This document shows, one piece after another, positions 6,273-13,328 of a stretch of DNA of 14,026 bases (position 1 is its first letter; every line of letters starts with the position of its first letter). The notes under the pieces were generated by a model. That model ran no database searches. It worked only from the letters and a program-made list of their open reading frames with translations, and was not told the origin of the DNA. The position numbers were made by a program, and so were the translations under genes. Source of the DNA: Limnohabitans sp. (GTDB lineage: Bacteria > Pseudomonadota > Gammaproteobacteria > Burkholderiales > Burkholderiaceae_C); assembly GCA_018883305.1 (NCBI GenBank), contig VEQI01000042.1, positions 1 through 14,026 of the forward strand. Direction: 5' to 3'.

Positions 6273-6635
6273 TCAGTGGCGGTGTTCCCGCTGGGTTTGA
6301 CAAGGCACGCAGCGTTCGGCCTCGGGCGTGGCTTGCAGGCGTGCCAGCGAGATGGTCTGGCCGCAGTCCACGCACTCCCCGTAGGTGCCCTCGCGCACGC
6401 GCACCAGCGCCGCCTGCACCGCGTTCAGTTCGGCACTTTCATGTTCGTCGATGGCGAAGGCCAGGTCGCGCTCGGTGATGTTCTGAGCGTGCTCGTCATC
6501 GCTTTGTCCAAATTGCTCGACAGCCGCTTCCACCCGGCCCAATGCACCGCCACGCTGCTGGGCGATGCGTGCCATCAAATCCTGGCGAGCATCTAACAGA
6601 CGTTGACGCAGTGTGTTGAGGTCTTCGTTTTTCAT
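6273..6635 (-). CDS. DksA/TraR family C4-type zinc-finger protein
   Basis: This 120-residue protein has an N-terminal helical, probably coiled-coil part and a C-terminal zinc finger with Cys88, Cys91, Cys109 and Cys112 (CVDC-x17-CVPC). The layout matches short DksA/TraR-like proteins, which enter the RNA polymerase secondary channel and alter initiation. The coiled-coil tip region reads QSDDEHAQN and is acidic, but it lacks the exact D-x-x-D-x-A pattern used by DksA. The activity may therefore differ from that of true DksA. The ATG at 6635 is chosen over an in-frame ATG at 6653 because AGGAG lies 5 bases upstream of 6635. The gene follows the metal operon on the same strand after a 90-base gap containing a hairpin, so it is probably a separate unit. 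Confidence 0.9.
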   Translation of the reverse strand: MKNEDLNTLRQRLLDARQDLMARIAQQRGGALGRVEAAVEQFGQSDDEHAQNITERDLAFAIDEHESAELNAVQAALVRVREGTYGECVDCGQTISLARLQATPEAERCVPCQTQREHRH

Positions 6636-6684
6636 GTGGACTCCTGTGTTCATTGGTGTCCATCTTCCTGCGTGGATACCCCGG

Positions 6685-6707
6685 CGTCTTTGACATCCGT
6701 CAAGACG
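6685..6707 (-). terminator. Hairpin downstream of the PCu(A)C gene
   Basis: CGTCTT plus GAC (6685-6694, with one bulged T at 6691) pairs with GTC plus AAGACG (6699-6707) around an ATCC loop. That gives nine base pairs with a 4-base loop. It starts 19 bases past the PCu(A)C stop and may end the metal operon transcript. No T-run follows. The same bases include TTGACG on the minus strand, which could serve as a -35 element for the DksA-like gene, but no good -10 follows. Confidence 0.4.
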
Positions 6708-6725
6708 TCGAGGTGTGAGCGCAAA

Positions 6726-7184
6726 TCAATGCTGATGTGTGCGAGAGGGCGTCATGGCGCGAACAGGCACTTGCACGTCGAGCTGTGATTTTTGACCTTT
6801 GGCATCTTCCACGGTCAGCGTGATCGCGATGGTGGATTTGTCGGCCAGCGGAGCTTTCAAATCCATCAGCATCACATGGTAGCCACCGGGCTTGAGCTCC
6901 ACCGCCTTGCCTTCCGGCAGCTCCAGCGCACGGACAGCGGACATGCGCATCACGTCTTTGTCCATCTTCATTTCATGGAGCTCGGTCACGCCCGCTGCGG
7001 GGCTGCTGACCGCGACGAGCTTGCTGGGCTGCTTGGCGGTGATTTTCATGAAGGCCCCGGTGGCTTTCTGGCCGGGCACGGTGGCTCTGGCCCAAGGGTC
7101 GGACACGGTGACTTGCTGGGCAAACGCATTGACAATCACCAGGGTGGTGAGGCCGGTTGCGATGGTACGAAGGGTCAATTTCAT
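6726..7184 (-). CDS. Periplasmic copper chaperone PCu(A)C
   Basis: This 152-residue secreted protein has a signal peptide (KLTLRTIATGLTTLVIVNAFA) cleaved near residue 22. The mature part begins QQVTVSDPWARATVPGQKATGAFM, typical of the family. The Cu(I) site H-x10-M-x21-H-x-M is complete: His70, Met81, His103 and Met105. Known family members bind Cu(I) in the periplasm and pass it to the CuA or CuB centres of cytochrome oxidase. The C-terminus (THQH) is His-containing and may add weak metal binding. The ATG at 7184 has AGGAG 5 bases upstream. A TTG directly before it is in frame but not needed. It is the last gene of the run DUF2946, TonB receptor, PepSY protein, PCu(A)C, 43 bases after the PepSY gene. 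Confidence 0.95.
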   Translation of the reverse strand: MKLTLRTIATGLTTLVIVNAFAQQVTVSDPWARATVPGQKATGAFMKITAKQPSKLVAVSSPAAGVTELHEMKMDKDVMRMSAVRALELPEGKAVELKPGGYHVMLMDLKAPLADKSTIAITLTVEDAKGQKSQLDVQVPVRAMTPSRTHQH

Positions 7185-7227
7185 CAAGGCTCCTGAGTCA
7201 GTTGAAAAATGTATGTGGAATGGATGA

Positions 7228-8391
7228 TCAACAGGGATGGTGATCGCCCGCGGATCTCATGGCGCGAATGCGCCGTCGGGCCTTGCGCTTTTGAAAAAAG
7301 CGCAGAACACCGGTGACCATCAAGATGACCGGAAACAGGCCCAGCAGTGCCACCAGGACTCTGCCTGCCAGACCCAATGCCTCACCGTTATGCAGGGGGT
7401 GTACCCAAGCCCACCATTGGTCACCCGTTTGAAGCTGGTGGTAGTGTCGCTGATGAAGCACCGCACCTGTCTGCGGGTGCAGCTTCAGGTAGGTCTGTGG
7501 AAATCGCCGGCTGGGCTCATCGCCGCTAAAGAGTCGGAGTGTCACCTCGCGTCCGTCCTCGCCGCTGGTTTCAATCCAGCGAACTTCCGCGCGTGGGAAA
7601 ACGCCATGGGCGCTGGTGATCAAAGCATCCAGATTCGCTGGATGCTCGCCAGGCTGCAGCAGTCGGCTGAAGGTGGGCATGGGTTCTTCAAATGGCAACA
7701 CGGTTGAGGCCAGATGTTTGCTGGCATTCGGGAAAGACAGGATGATGCCCGTGAGTGCCAGCAGGGCCAGACATGCACCGCCATAGATGCCAGCGAGCAT
7801 GTGGATGTCATACATTGTTTTGACCGGCTGAGATCGGATCACCGGGCTCAGCCGTTGCATCAAGCGACGCCATGGCGGCATCCACAACCACAGTCCCAGC
7901 ACAAGGGTGATCAGCACCAGCAGGCCCAGTAGGCCAACCGCGTTGTGCCCCCAGGCGTCCGCGAGCAGTGTGTAGTGCAAGTCGTAAACCCAGGTGGCGG
8001 CGTAACTGCCCCAGCGTCTGGCGCTGGTGATTTGATACGTCACCGGATCCACCGTCACCATGAGCGGCGCGAATGTTGAATGCGTCATGTCTTCGGGTGA
8101 GCGATATCTGGCGCCAATGGCTTGGTGGTTGGCCATGGGCAACTCGATTTGCCAGCTGCCGGTGTTGTCGGGGTACGCGTGTCTTAAAACGTCGTACACC
8201 TTTTGTACAGAAACCTGACCTCCGCCTTGTTCTCGGGGCGTGATGCTCGGGTTGAGAAGCGTGTCGATCTCCGTGTAAAAGGTGAGCAGACTGCCTGTCA
8301 GGCCCAGCAGCACGAACAGCACCCCGACCCACAAGCCGAGGTGCTGGTGCAGCGCATGGCACCAATGTCTGCATCGGGTTTGCATCGTCAC
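7228..8391 (-). CDS. PepSY-TM (PiuB/FoxB-like) inner-membrane protein
   Basis: This membrane protein of 387 residues has four predicted transmembrane segments (about 18-40, 150-171, 197-220 and 338-366) and two periplasmic loops. It matches the PepSY-associated TM family often encoded beside TonB-dependent receptors. Histidines at or near the helix ends (His12, 15, 17; His139 in DLHY; His197 in DIHML; His331 and His334 in HPLHNGE) fit possible heme ligation. FoxB-type members are reported to reduce ferric siderophores, so a reductase acting on the receptor's metal cargo is a reasonable inference. The C-terminus is very basic and likely cytoplasmic. The start could be GTG at 8391, whose GTGA overlaps the receptor gene's TGA by 4 bases, or ATG at 8385. 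Either way translation is probably coupled to the receptor gene. Confidence 0.9.
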   Translation of the reverse strand: MTMQTRCRHWCHALHQHLGLWVGVLFVLLGLTGSLLTFYTEIDTLLNPSITPREQGGGQVSVQKVYDVLRHAYPDNTGSWQIELPMANHQAIGARYRSPEDMTHSTFAPLMVTVDPVTYQITSARRWGSYAATWVYDLHYTLLADAWGHNAVGLLGLLVLITLVLGLWLWMPPWRRLMQRLSPVIRSQPVKTMYDIHMLAGIYGGACLALLALTGIILSFPNASKHLASTVLPFEEPMPTFSRLLQPGEHPANLDALITSAHGVFPRAEVRWIETSGEDGREVTLRLFSGDEPSRRFPQTYLKLHPQTGAVLHQRHYHQLQTGDQWWAWVHPLHNGEALGLAGRVLVALLGLFPVILMVTGVLRFFQKRKARRRIRAMRSAGDHHPC

Positions 8392-10442
8392 AGCTTCATG
8401 CTGAAGGTCAAAAACGCACTGCGTGGCATATTCGCCGCGTAGAAGTTGCCAGGGGAGCCGACATACACGTTGTCATACGAATAAAGGGATAGGCGATTGG
8501 TCAGATTGCGGATTTGAAAATCCATGTCCATGGTGGCATTGATTGTGTAGCCCACCAGGGTGTTGATCCCTGTATAGGCGCCTGTCTTTTCAGGATTCGT
8601 GCTGTCGATGAAGTAACTCGATTGCCCTGTCAGGGAGGCGCTGCCACGCCACGTGTCATTGAATTTCTGGTGGATGCCCAGGGTGTAAATTCTTCTCGGC
8701 ACGTGGTCCACTTCTTTGCCTGTGCTCAGAATCTCGGCCTTCTGAAATGAGGCGCCGGCCCAAATCTGGGTGGAGCGACTGGGCTTGGCATTCAGCTCCA
8801 CATCGGTGCCTGTTCGAACTGTCTGCCCCAGATTGACGGTGTCGTTGGACGGATTGCCCAGCAAGGTTCGGGTTTCATTCTCCGCGGTCTGTTTCCAGGT
8901 GGCCACGCGCGTGTCCATGGTGGAGGATGGCTTGAATTTCCACCCAAGTTCCCAGCCCGCATTGATCGAGGGTCCGACAGCGAAGGCGGACGTTTGATAG
9001 GCGGCGCGCCCCGTACCCACTTGAAACGTACGCCCCCAGTTGCCATAGGCGGTTGATTCGGGGGAGACGCGATAAGACGTGCTGATCTTGGGCTGTCTGA
9101 TCAGCCCGTCGTCGTTGATGGGCCAGGTGCCCAACAGACTGGCCGTGGTGTCGACATGGATCGTGCTTGACCCCGTCACTTTGTCGACGCGGTAGGCGGG
9201 TGTGATGGTCCAGCGCTGAGATGGCTTCAAGACCCATTGGACAAATCCCCCCGCAGTGTTGAACAGGTATTGGTGGTCTCGACGTGGCACGACACTCTGT
9301 CCGGTGGATCCGAGCTCGATGGGACGCTCGCGGAAATTGAAGTTGTTTTGTCGCTCCGTGTCCAGGCCACCCATCAGCGTGCTGTTGCCCAACGGCGTTT
9401 GCCCGAGTTGTCGGGTGACTTGAAGGCTGGCGCCGACATGCTGCTCGTTCAGTTGGCGAAATTCCTGACGAGACGCATCGGGGAACTTGATAGATCGATC
9501 ATCCCGGAGGTGGTTCACATACACCTGTGCTTGCACGTGCGTGGATGCATCGATCTCGGACTCGGCTTGCAAGGCCGCCTGGCTGGCTTGCCGGGCGTCT
9601 CGGTCGTTCAAGCTTTTGGGCGCCACTTGCCAGGGGTCGGCCGTGACTTGCGCCTGGGTGAGATACCCTGGCTCCTGGGCATCGCTGCTCAGATGTTTGA
9701 CGATCAAGCCCAGTCGGGAGGTGCCATCGCCCCATTTGGAAAACCACTTGCCACTGAAGTTGGTGGCATCGGCTTCCATGTGTTGTCGATACCCTAAGGT
9801 TCGTTTGTGACTGTAGGCGTAGTTCTGTGACACCGTGTCGGTCTCGATGCCTTTGGCGATCTGGACGATCTGCGTGCCGCCACTGCCAGCCGTCAACTTG
9901 GATTCGGTGTAATTGCCGCCGGATCGGGTCACCAGGTTCAGATTGCCGGCTATGTTGTGCAGACCATATCGAGGATCGTTGGTGCCCTTGACCACTTCCA
10001 CCGCCTCGATATCGATGCGCGGCACCATGTCCATGTAATACGTGTTGCCATCGTTGGCATTGCTGGGCACACCGTCGATCAGCAACTTCACGGCATTCAG
10101 CACGCCTTCGCCGTTGAAGCCGCGCATCGACACCGTGCCAAATCCCACACCTTTGCCGGCGTATTCGCCCAGCATGACGCCAGGCACCTGGTTGATCAGC
10201 TCGTAGTTGCCGTACTGGGGTTGATCTTCCAGCCGGTCCTTGGTGAGCACGTTGACCGACGTGAGCACCTGCCGGGGACTCCAGGCGCCCCCTTGCGCCG
10301 TGACGACGACTTCGCCCAGCGACATGACCACTTGGTCAGACTGGGCGAAAGCGGGGCCCCAGCTGCCCATTCCGAGACACAAGCTTGAAGCAGCGATGGC
10401 TGCGGATATTGTTTGACCTGTCAGATTTTTCACGGGACTCAC
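8388..10442 (-). CDS. TonB-dependent outer-membrane receptor
   Basis: This 684-residue receptor has a signal peptide ending near AFA-Q (about residue 33). A TonB-box-like segment follows (MSLGEVVVTA). The plug domain includes NQVPGVMLGEY, VSMRGFNGEG, LLIDGVPSNANDG, IEAVEVVKGTNDPRYG and NIAGNLNLVTR. A beta-barrel extends to the end. The last residue is Leu (SAFLTFSMKL) rather than the more usual Phe. The family imports metal complexes, siderophores or cobalamin using TonB energy. The neighbouring PCu(A)C and DUF2946 genes suggest copper, but I did not recognise OprC-specific motifs, so the ligand remains open. The GTG at 10442 or a GTG at 10433 (giving MKNLTGQTIS) could be the start. An ATG at 10446 is in another frame. 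A 123-base gap separates it from the DUF2946 gene. Confidence 0.92.
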   Translation of the reverse strand: MSPVKNLTGQTISAAIAASSLCLGMGSWGPAFAQSDQVVMSLGEVVVTAQGGAWSPRQVLTSVNVLTKDRLEDQPQYGNYELINQVPGVMLGEYAGKGVGFGTVSMRGFNGEGVLNAVKLLIDGVPSNANDGNTYYMDMVPRIDIEAVEVVKGTNDPRYGLHNIAGNLNLVTRSGGNYTESKLTAGSGGTQIVQIAKGIETDTVSQNYAYSHKRTLGYRQHMEADATNFSGKWFSKWGDGTSRLGLIVKHLSSDAQEPGYLTQAQVTADPWQVAPKSLNDRDARQASQAALQAESEIDASTHVQAQVYVNHLRDDRSIKFPDASRQEFRQLNEQHVGASLQVTRQLGQTPLGNSTLMGGLDTERQNNFNFRERPIELGSTGQSVVPRRDHQYLFNTAGGFVQWVLKPSQRWTITPAYRVDKVTGSSTIHVDTTASLLGTWPINDDGLIRQPKISTSYRVSPESTAYGNWGRTFQVGTGRAAYQTSAFAVGPSINAGWELGWKFKPSSTMDTRVATWKQTAENETRTLLGNPSNDTVNLGQTVRTGTDVELNAKPSRSTQIWAGASFQKAEILSTGKEVDHVPRRIYTLGIHQKFNDTWRGSASLTGQSSYFIDSTNPEKTGAYTGINTLVGYTINATMDMDFQIRNLTNRLSLYSYDNVYVGSPGNFYAANMPRSAFLTFSMKL

Positions 10443-10446
10443 TCAT

Positions 10447-10465
10447 TGCCGCACGACATTCGGCA
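10447..10465 (-). promoter_or_regulatory. Small hairpin over the receptor gene's ribosome-binding region
   Basis: TGCCG (10447-10451) and CGGCA (10461-10465) can pair around a 9-base loop, ending 4 bases before the GTG start of the receptor gene. It could limit ribosome access, or be chance: the stem is only 5 bp. Confidence 0.2.
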
Positions 10466-10541
10466 GCCAGTGCACGCGCACCAACGCCTGAATGAACAAG
10501 ACACAGACTGCCTGCGGGAAGGTTGGCAGTGGCGACACCAG

Positions 10542-10555
10542 GGTCAGGAATGACC
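10542..10555 (-). other. Short hairpin after the DUF2946 stop
   Basis: GGTCA and TGACC form a 5-bp stem with a 4-base loop, beginning 10 bases beyond the DUF2946 stop codon. It could partly attenuate transcription into the receptor gene. No T-run follows. Confidence 0.2.
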
Positions 10556-10565
10556 TGCTGGCGAC

Positions 10566-10928
10566 TTACAGGCGTGAGGCAGGGGGACCGCGCGAGGGCA
10601 GTGGCGGCGCGGTGGCGGCAGCGATGTGCGCCGCTGCCACCGGCTGCAGGGCATGTGCCAATGAGGAAGGGACAGGGAGATCGAGGGTGCTGCTCGGTGG
10701 TGGGGCAGCCGTCACCGAGGCGCACAAGGGGCAATCCATGGGCTTGGTGAATTTGACCTCACCGTCCGACTCGCTCGAGTCCAGCATTTTCATGCCGCCG
10801 TCACTGGCGCAGACCATTTGCAGACTGCTCGGGTGGATCAGCGTGGCGGCGATGGCCGACCCCACGAACAGCGCAAACCACACCAGCACCAGGCTGGCGA
10901 TGTATTTGGCGTTACGCAGGGCTTGCAT
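10566..10928 (-). CDS. DUF2946 family protein, probably metal-linked
   Basis: This 120-residue protein has one N-terminal hydrophobic segment (about residues 8-30, signal or anchor). Conserved features follow: HPSSLQMVCASDGG and PMDCPLCAS, containing His32, Cys40, Cys66 and Cys69. The C-x-S-DG and DCPLC pattern is what I associate with DUF2946 proteins, which are often found beside copper-related TonB receptors and PCu(A)C genes. The spaced Cys residues suggest metal binding outside the cytoplasm, but no function is proven. The C-terminus from residue 72 is Pro/Ala-rich and low in complexity. It is the first gene of the metal operon. The ATG at 10928 has no Shine-Dalgarno; a CATAAT at 10942-10937 on the minus strand could be a -10 box giving an almost leaderless mRNA. 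Confidence 0.8.
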   Translation of the reverse strand: MQALRNAKYIASLVLVWFALFVGSAIAATLIHPSSLQMVCASDGGMKMLDSSESDGEVKFTKPMDCPLCASVTAAPPPSSTLDLPVPSSLAHALQPVAAAHIAAATAPPLPSRGPPASRL

Positions 10929-10936
10929 GGGGGCGG

Positions 10937-10958
10937 ATTATGACATCGGTGTCTGACA
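10937..10958. promoter_or_regulatory. Candidate promoter of the metal operon with GACA/TGTC repeats
   Basis: On the minus strand CATAAT (10942-10937) is one base from the -10 consensus. Directly upstream on that strand the sequence reads as alternating GACA and TGTC units (GACA at 10942-10945, TGTC at 10950-10953, GACA at 10955-10958), giving two nested dyads. A regulator could bind there, but no known operator (Fur, CueR) is recognised and there is no good -35 box. Confidence 0.25.
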
Positions 10959-10992
10959 GCACTCAGAAGGCGCGAGGCATGCGAGGGCATGG

Positions 10993-10998
10993 CACAAT
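10993..10998 (+). promoter_or_regulatory. Candidate -10 element of queA
   Basis: CACAAT lies 46 bases before the queA ATG and resembles the plus-strand element at 1144-1149. No matching -35 box is visible at the normal distance. Confidence 0.25.
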
Positions 10999-11043
10999 TC
11001 AATCCCTCTCCACTTGGAACGGGTCTGTCCGGCCCTCAAGCAC

Positions 11044-12129
11044 ATGCACACCGAGTTGTCGCTGCCCGGCACACGTGAATTCACGCTGGCCGATTTTGAT
11101 TTCCAACTCCCACCAGAACTGATTGCCCAGCATCCCGCCACCGAGCGCAGCGCGTCTCGTTTGCTGGATGGTCGTCTGAAAGCGCCTGTGGATCGGGTGT
11201 TCCGTGAGCTGCCCGCGCTGTTGCAGCCAGGCGATCTGATGGTGTTCAATGACACCGAGGTGATGAAGGCGCGACTCTTTGGCGAGAAAGCCACGGGGGG
11301 CAAGGTGGAGTTGCTGGTGGAGCGGGTGCTACCGCCAGATCCGCTGGGCTTGGCGCCCGCACATCAAGTGGTGGCCCACATGAAGGTCAGCAAAAAACCC
11401 TTGCCGGGTGCGGTGCTGCACATGCAAGGCGGCTTCACTGCCACCCTTCTGGGCCGCTGGCCCGATGAGCACGGTGCGTTGTTTCGTTTTGCGCTCAGCG
11501 CTGACCCCCATGCCCTGATGCTGGCTCACGGACACGTGCCCTTGCCCCCCTACATTGAGCACGCTGACACCGAACAAGATGCCCGGCGCTATCAAACCGT
11601 GTTTGCCCGTGAACCCGGCGCCGCTGCGGCTCCTACTGCGGCCTTGCACTTTGACGAGGGCGTGCTGGCCGAGCTGCAGGCGCGCGGCGTCATGCATGCC
11701 CATGTGACCTTGCATGTAGGCGCGGGCACGTTCCAGCCGGTGAAGGTGGAAGACTTGCGCCAGCATCGCATGCACAGCGAGTGGTACCGTGTGCCCCCCG
11801 AGACGGCGCAGGCCATCGAGGACTGCCGTCGCCGAGGTGGGCGCGTGCTGGCCGTGGGGACCACCACGGTGCGCACCCTGGAGTCGTGGGCGGTGAGCGG
11901 TTGCATGCAGGGCGACACCCAAATTTTCATCACGCCGGGTTTTCGTTTTCAGGTGGTGGACTTGCTGCTGACCAACTTCCATCTGCCCAAGTCCACCTTG
12001 CTGATGCTGGTCAGCGCGTTCGCCGGGTACGACACCATGCGTGATTTGTACCGTCACGCCATCGAGCACCGATATCGTTTTTTCAGCTATGGCGATGCCA
12101 TGCTGCTTCAAAGGGCTGCCCATGCTTGA
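11044..12129 (+). CDS. queA: S-adenosylmethionine:tRNA ribosyltransferase-isomerase QueA
   Basis: This 361-residue enzyme transfers and isomerises the ribosyl part of AdoMet onto 7-aminomethyl-7-deazaguanine in tRNA, making epoxyqueuosine. Family signatures are present in order: FDFQLPPELIAQHP (about 18-31), DLMVFNDTEVMKARLFGEK (64-82), PGAAAAPTAALHFDE (191-205), VTLHVGAGTFQPV (221-233), MHSEWY (243-248), AVGTTTVRTLES (270-281), DLLLTNFHLPKSTLLMLVSAFAG (306-328) and FFSYGDAMLL (346-355). The length is normal for bacterial QueA. The ATG at 11044 gives a short family-like N-terminus; an upstream in-frame TTG at 11014 is unlikely. The Shine-Dalgarno is poor. The end overlaps the tgt start by 8 bases, so the two are translated from one mRNA. 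queA is divergent from the metal operon. Confidence 0.97.
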   Translation: MHTELSLPGTREFTLADFDFQLPPELIAQHPATERSASRLLDGRLKAPVDRVFRELPALLQPGDLMVFNDTEVMKARLFGEKATGGKVELLVERVLPPDPLGLAPAHQVVAHMKVSKKPLPGAVLHMQGGFTATLLGRWPDEHGALFRFALSADPHALMLAHGHVPLPPYIEHADTEQDARRYQTVFAREPGAAAAPTAALHFDEGVLAELQARGVMHAHVTLHVGAGTFQPVKVEDLRQHRMHSEWYRVPPETAQAIEDCRRRGGRVLAVGTTTVRTLESWAVSGCMQGDTQIFITPGFRFQVVDLLLTNFHLPKSTLLMLVSAFAGYDTMRDLYRHAIEHRYRFFSYGDAMLLQRAAHA

Positions 12130-13282
12130 ATTTGAATTGCTTCGTACCGAGGGGTTGGCCCGCCGTGGTCAACTGACCTTGCACCATGGCGTGGTGCAAA
12201 CGCCCATCTTCATGCCGGTGGGCACCTATGGCACCGTCAAGGGCGTGATGCCGCGTAGCCTGGAAGAGATGGGCGCGCAAATCATTCTGGGCAACACCTT
12301 TCACTTGTGGATGCGTCCGGGCCTGGACATTGTGAAAAGTTTTGGCGGCCTGCACGGTTTTGAGCGCTGGGACAAACCCATTCTCACCGACAGTGGTGGC
12401 TTTCAGGTCTGGTCGCTGGGCGACATGCGCAAGATCACCGAAGAAGGCGTGCGCTTTGCCTCTCCCGTCAACGGTGACAAGCTGTTTCTCACGCCCGAGA
12501 TCAGTATGCAGATCCAGACCATTCTCAACAGCGATATCGTCATGCAGTTTGACGAATGCACGCCCTATGAAGTGGGCGGCAAACTCACCACCGAGGCGCA
12601 AGCGCGCAGCTCGATGGAATTGAGCCTGCGCTGGGCGCGACGTTGCATGGATGAGTTCCGTCGATTGGAAAACCCCAACGCCCTGTTCGGGATTGTTCAA
12701 GGCGGCATGTTCGAATCGCTGCGAGAGGCATCGCTGCAATCGTTGGTAGAGCTGGATTTGCCGGGGTATGCAGTGGGCGGCGTGAGTGTGGGCGAGCCCA
12801 AGGAGGACATGCTGCGCATCATGGCGCACACGCCGCATCGGCTGCCGGCCCACAAGCCACGCTACTTGATGGGCGTGGGCACGCCTGAAGATCTGGTGCA
12901 GGGCGTGGCCAGCGGTGTTGACATGTTTGATTGCGTCATGCCCACCCGCAATGCGCGCAACGGTCATTTGTTCACGCGCTTTGGCGATTTGAAAATTCGC
13001 AACGCCCGCCATAAAAGCGATCATGCGCCGCTGGACGAGACCTGCACTTGTTATACCTGCCGTGGTCATGTGCGTGTCGATGGCAGCGTGAGCGGCGGGT
13101 TCAGCCGCGCTTATCTGCATCACCTGGATCGTTGCGGCGAGATGCTGGGCCCGATGCTGGCCACCGTCCACAACCTGCATTACTACCTGAACCTCATGCA
13201 AGAAGTGCGTGATGCCCTCGATGTCGGGCGCTTCGCCGAATTCGCGCAACGCTTTCGGCAGGATCGCGCGCGCGGCGTTTAG
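12122..13282 (+). CDS. tgt: Queuine tRNA-guanine transglycosylase Tgt
   Basis: This 386-residue enzyme exchanges guanine-34 for preQ1 in tRNAs with GUN anticodons, the step before QueA. Asp90 in LTDSGGFQV and Asp270 in MFDCVMPTRNARNG are the catalytic aspartates. AVGGVSVGEPKEDM (217-230) binds the base. Zinc ligands are Cys308, Cys310 and Cys313 (CTCYTC) and His350 in TVHNLHYY. Compared with E. coli Tgt, where the third Cys and the His are 26 residues apart, the spacing here is 37. The extra 11 residues (around RGHVRVDGSVSGGF) lie just before SRAYLHHL. The start at 12122 overlaps queA and follows AAGGG 6 bases upstream. The tgt gene ends 46 bases before the stop of the convergent dehydrogenase gene; I see no convincing terminator in that gap. 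Confidence 0.97.
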   Translation: MLEFELLRTEGLARRGQLTLHHGVVQTPIFMPVGTYGTVKGVMPRSLEEMGAQIILGNTFHLWMRPGLDIVKSFGGLHGFERWDKPILTDSGGFQVWSLGDMRKITEEGVRFASPVNGDKLFLTPEISMQIQTILNSDIVMQFDECTPYEVGGKLTTEAQARSSMELSLRWARRCMDEFRRLENPNALFGIVQGGMFESLREASLQSLVELDLPGYAVGGVSVGEPKEDMLRIMAHTPHRLPAHKPRYLMGVGTPEDLVQGVASGVDMFDCVMPTRNARNGHLFTRFGDLKIRNARHKSDHAPLDETCTCYTCRGHVRVDGSVSGGFSRAYLHHLDRCGEMLGPMLATVHNLHYYLNLMQEVRDALDVGRFAEFAQRFRQDRARGV

Positions 13283-13328
13283 TCGCACGATGGCATCCAG
13301 GCCCGCCGCCCGGATACCCACCCGAGAT

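Noticed and set aside
8388..10442. Naming the receptor OprC (TonB-dependent copper receptor)
   Set aside because: The neighbours suggest copper, but I could not identify OprC-specific motifs in the plug.
12083..13321. Long open frame (412 codons) antisense to tgt
   Set aside because: Shadow frame covering a complete tgt with all catalytic and zinc residues.
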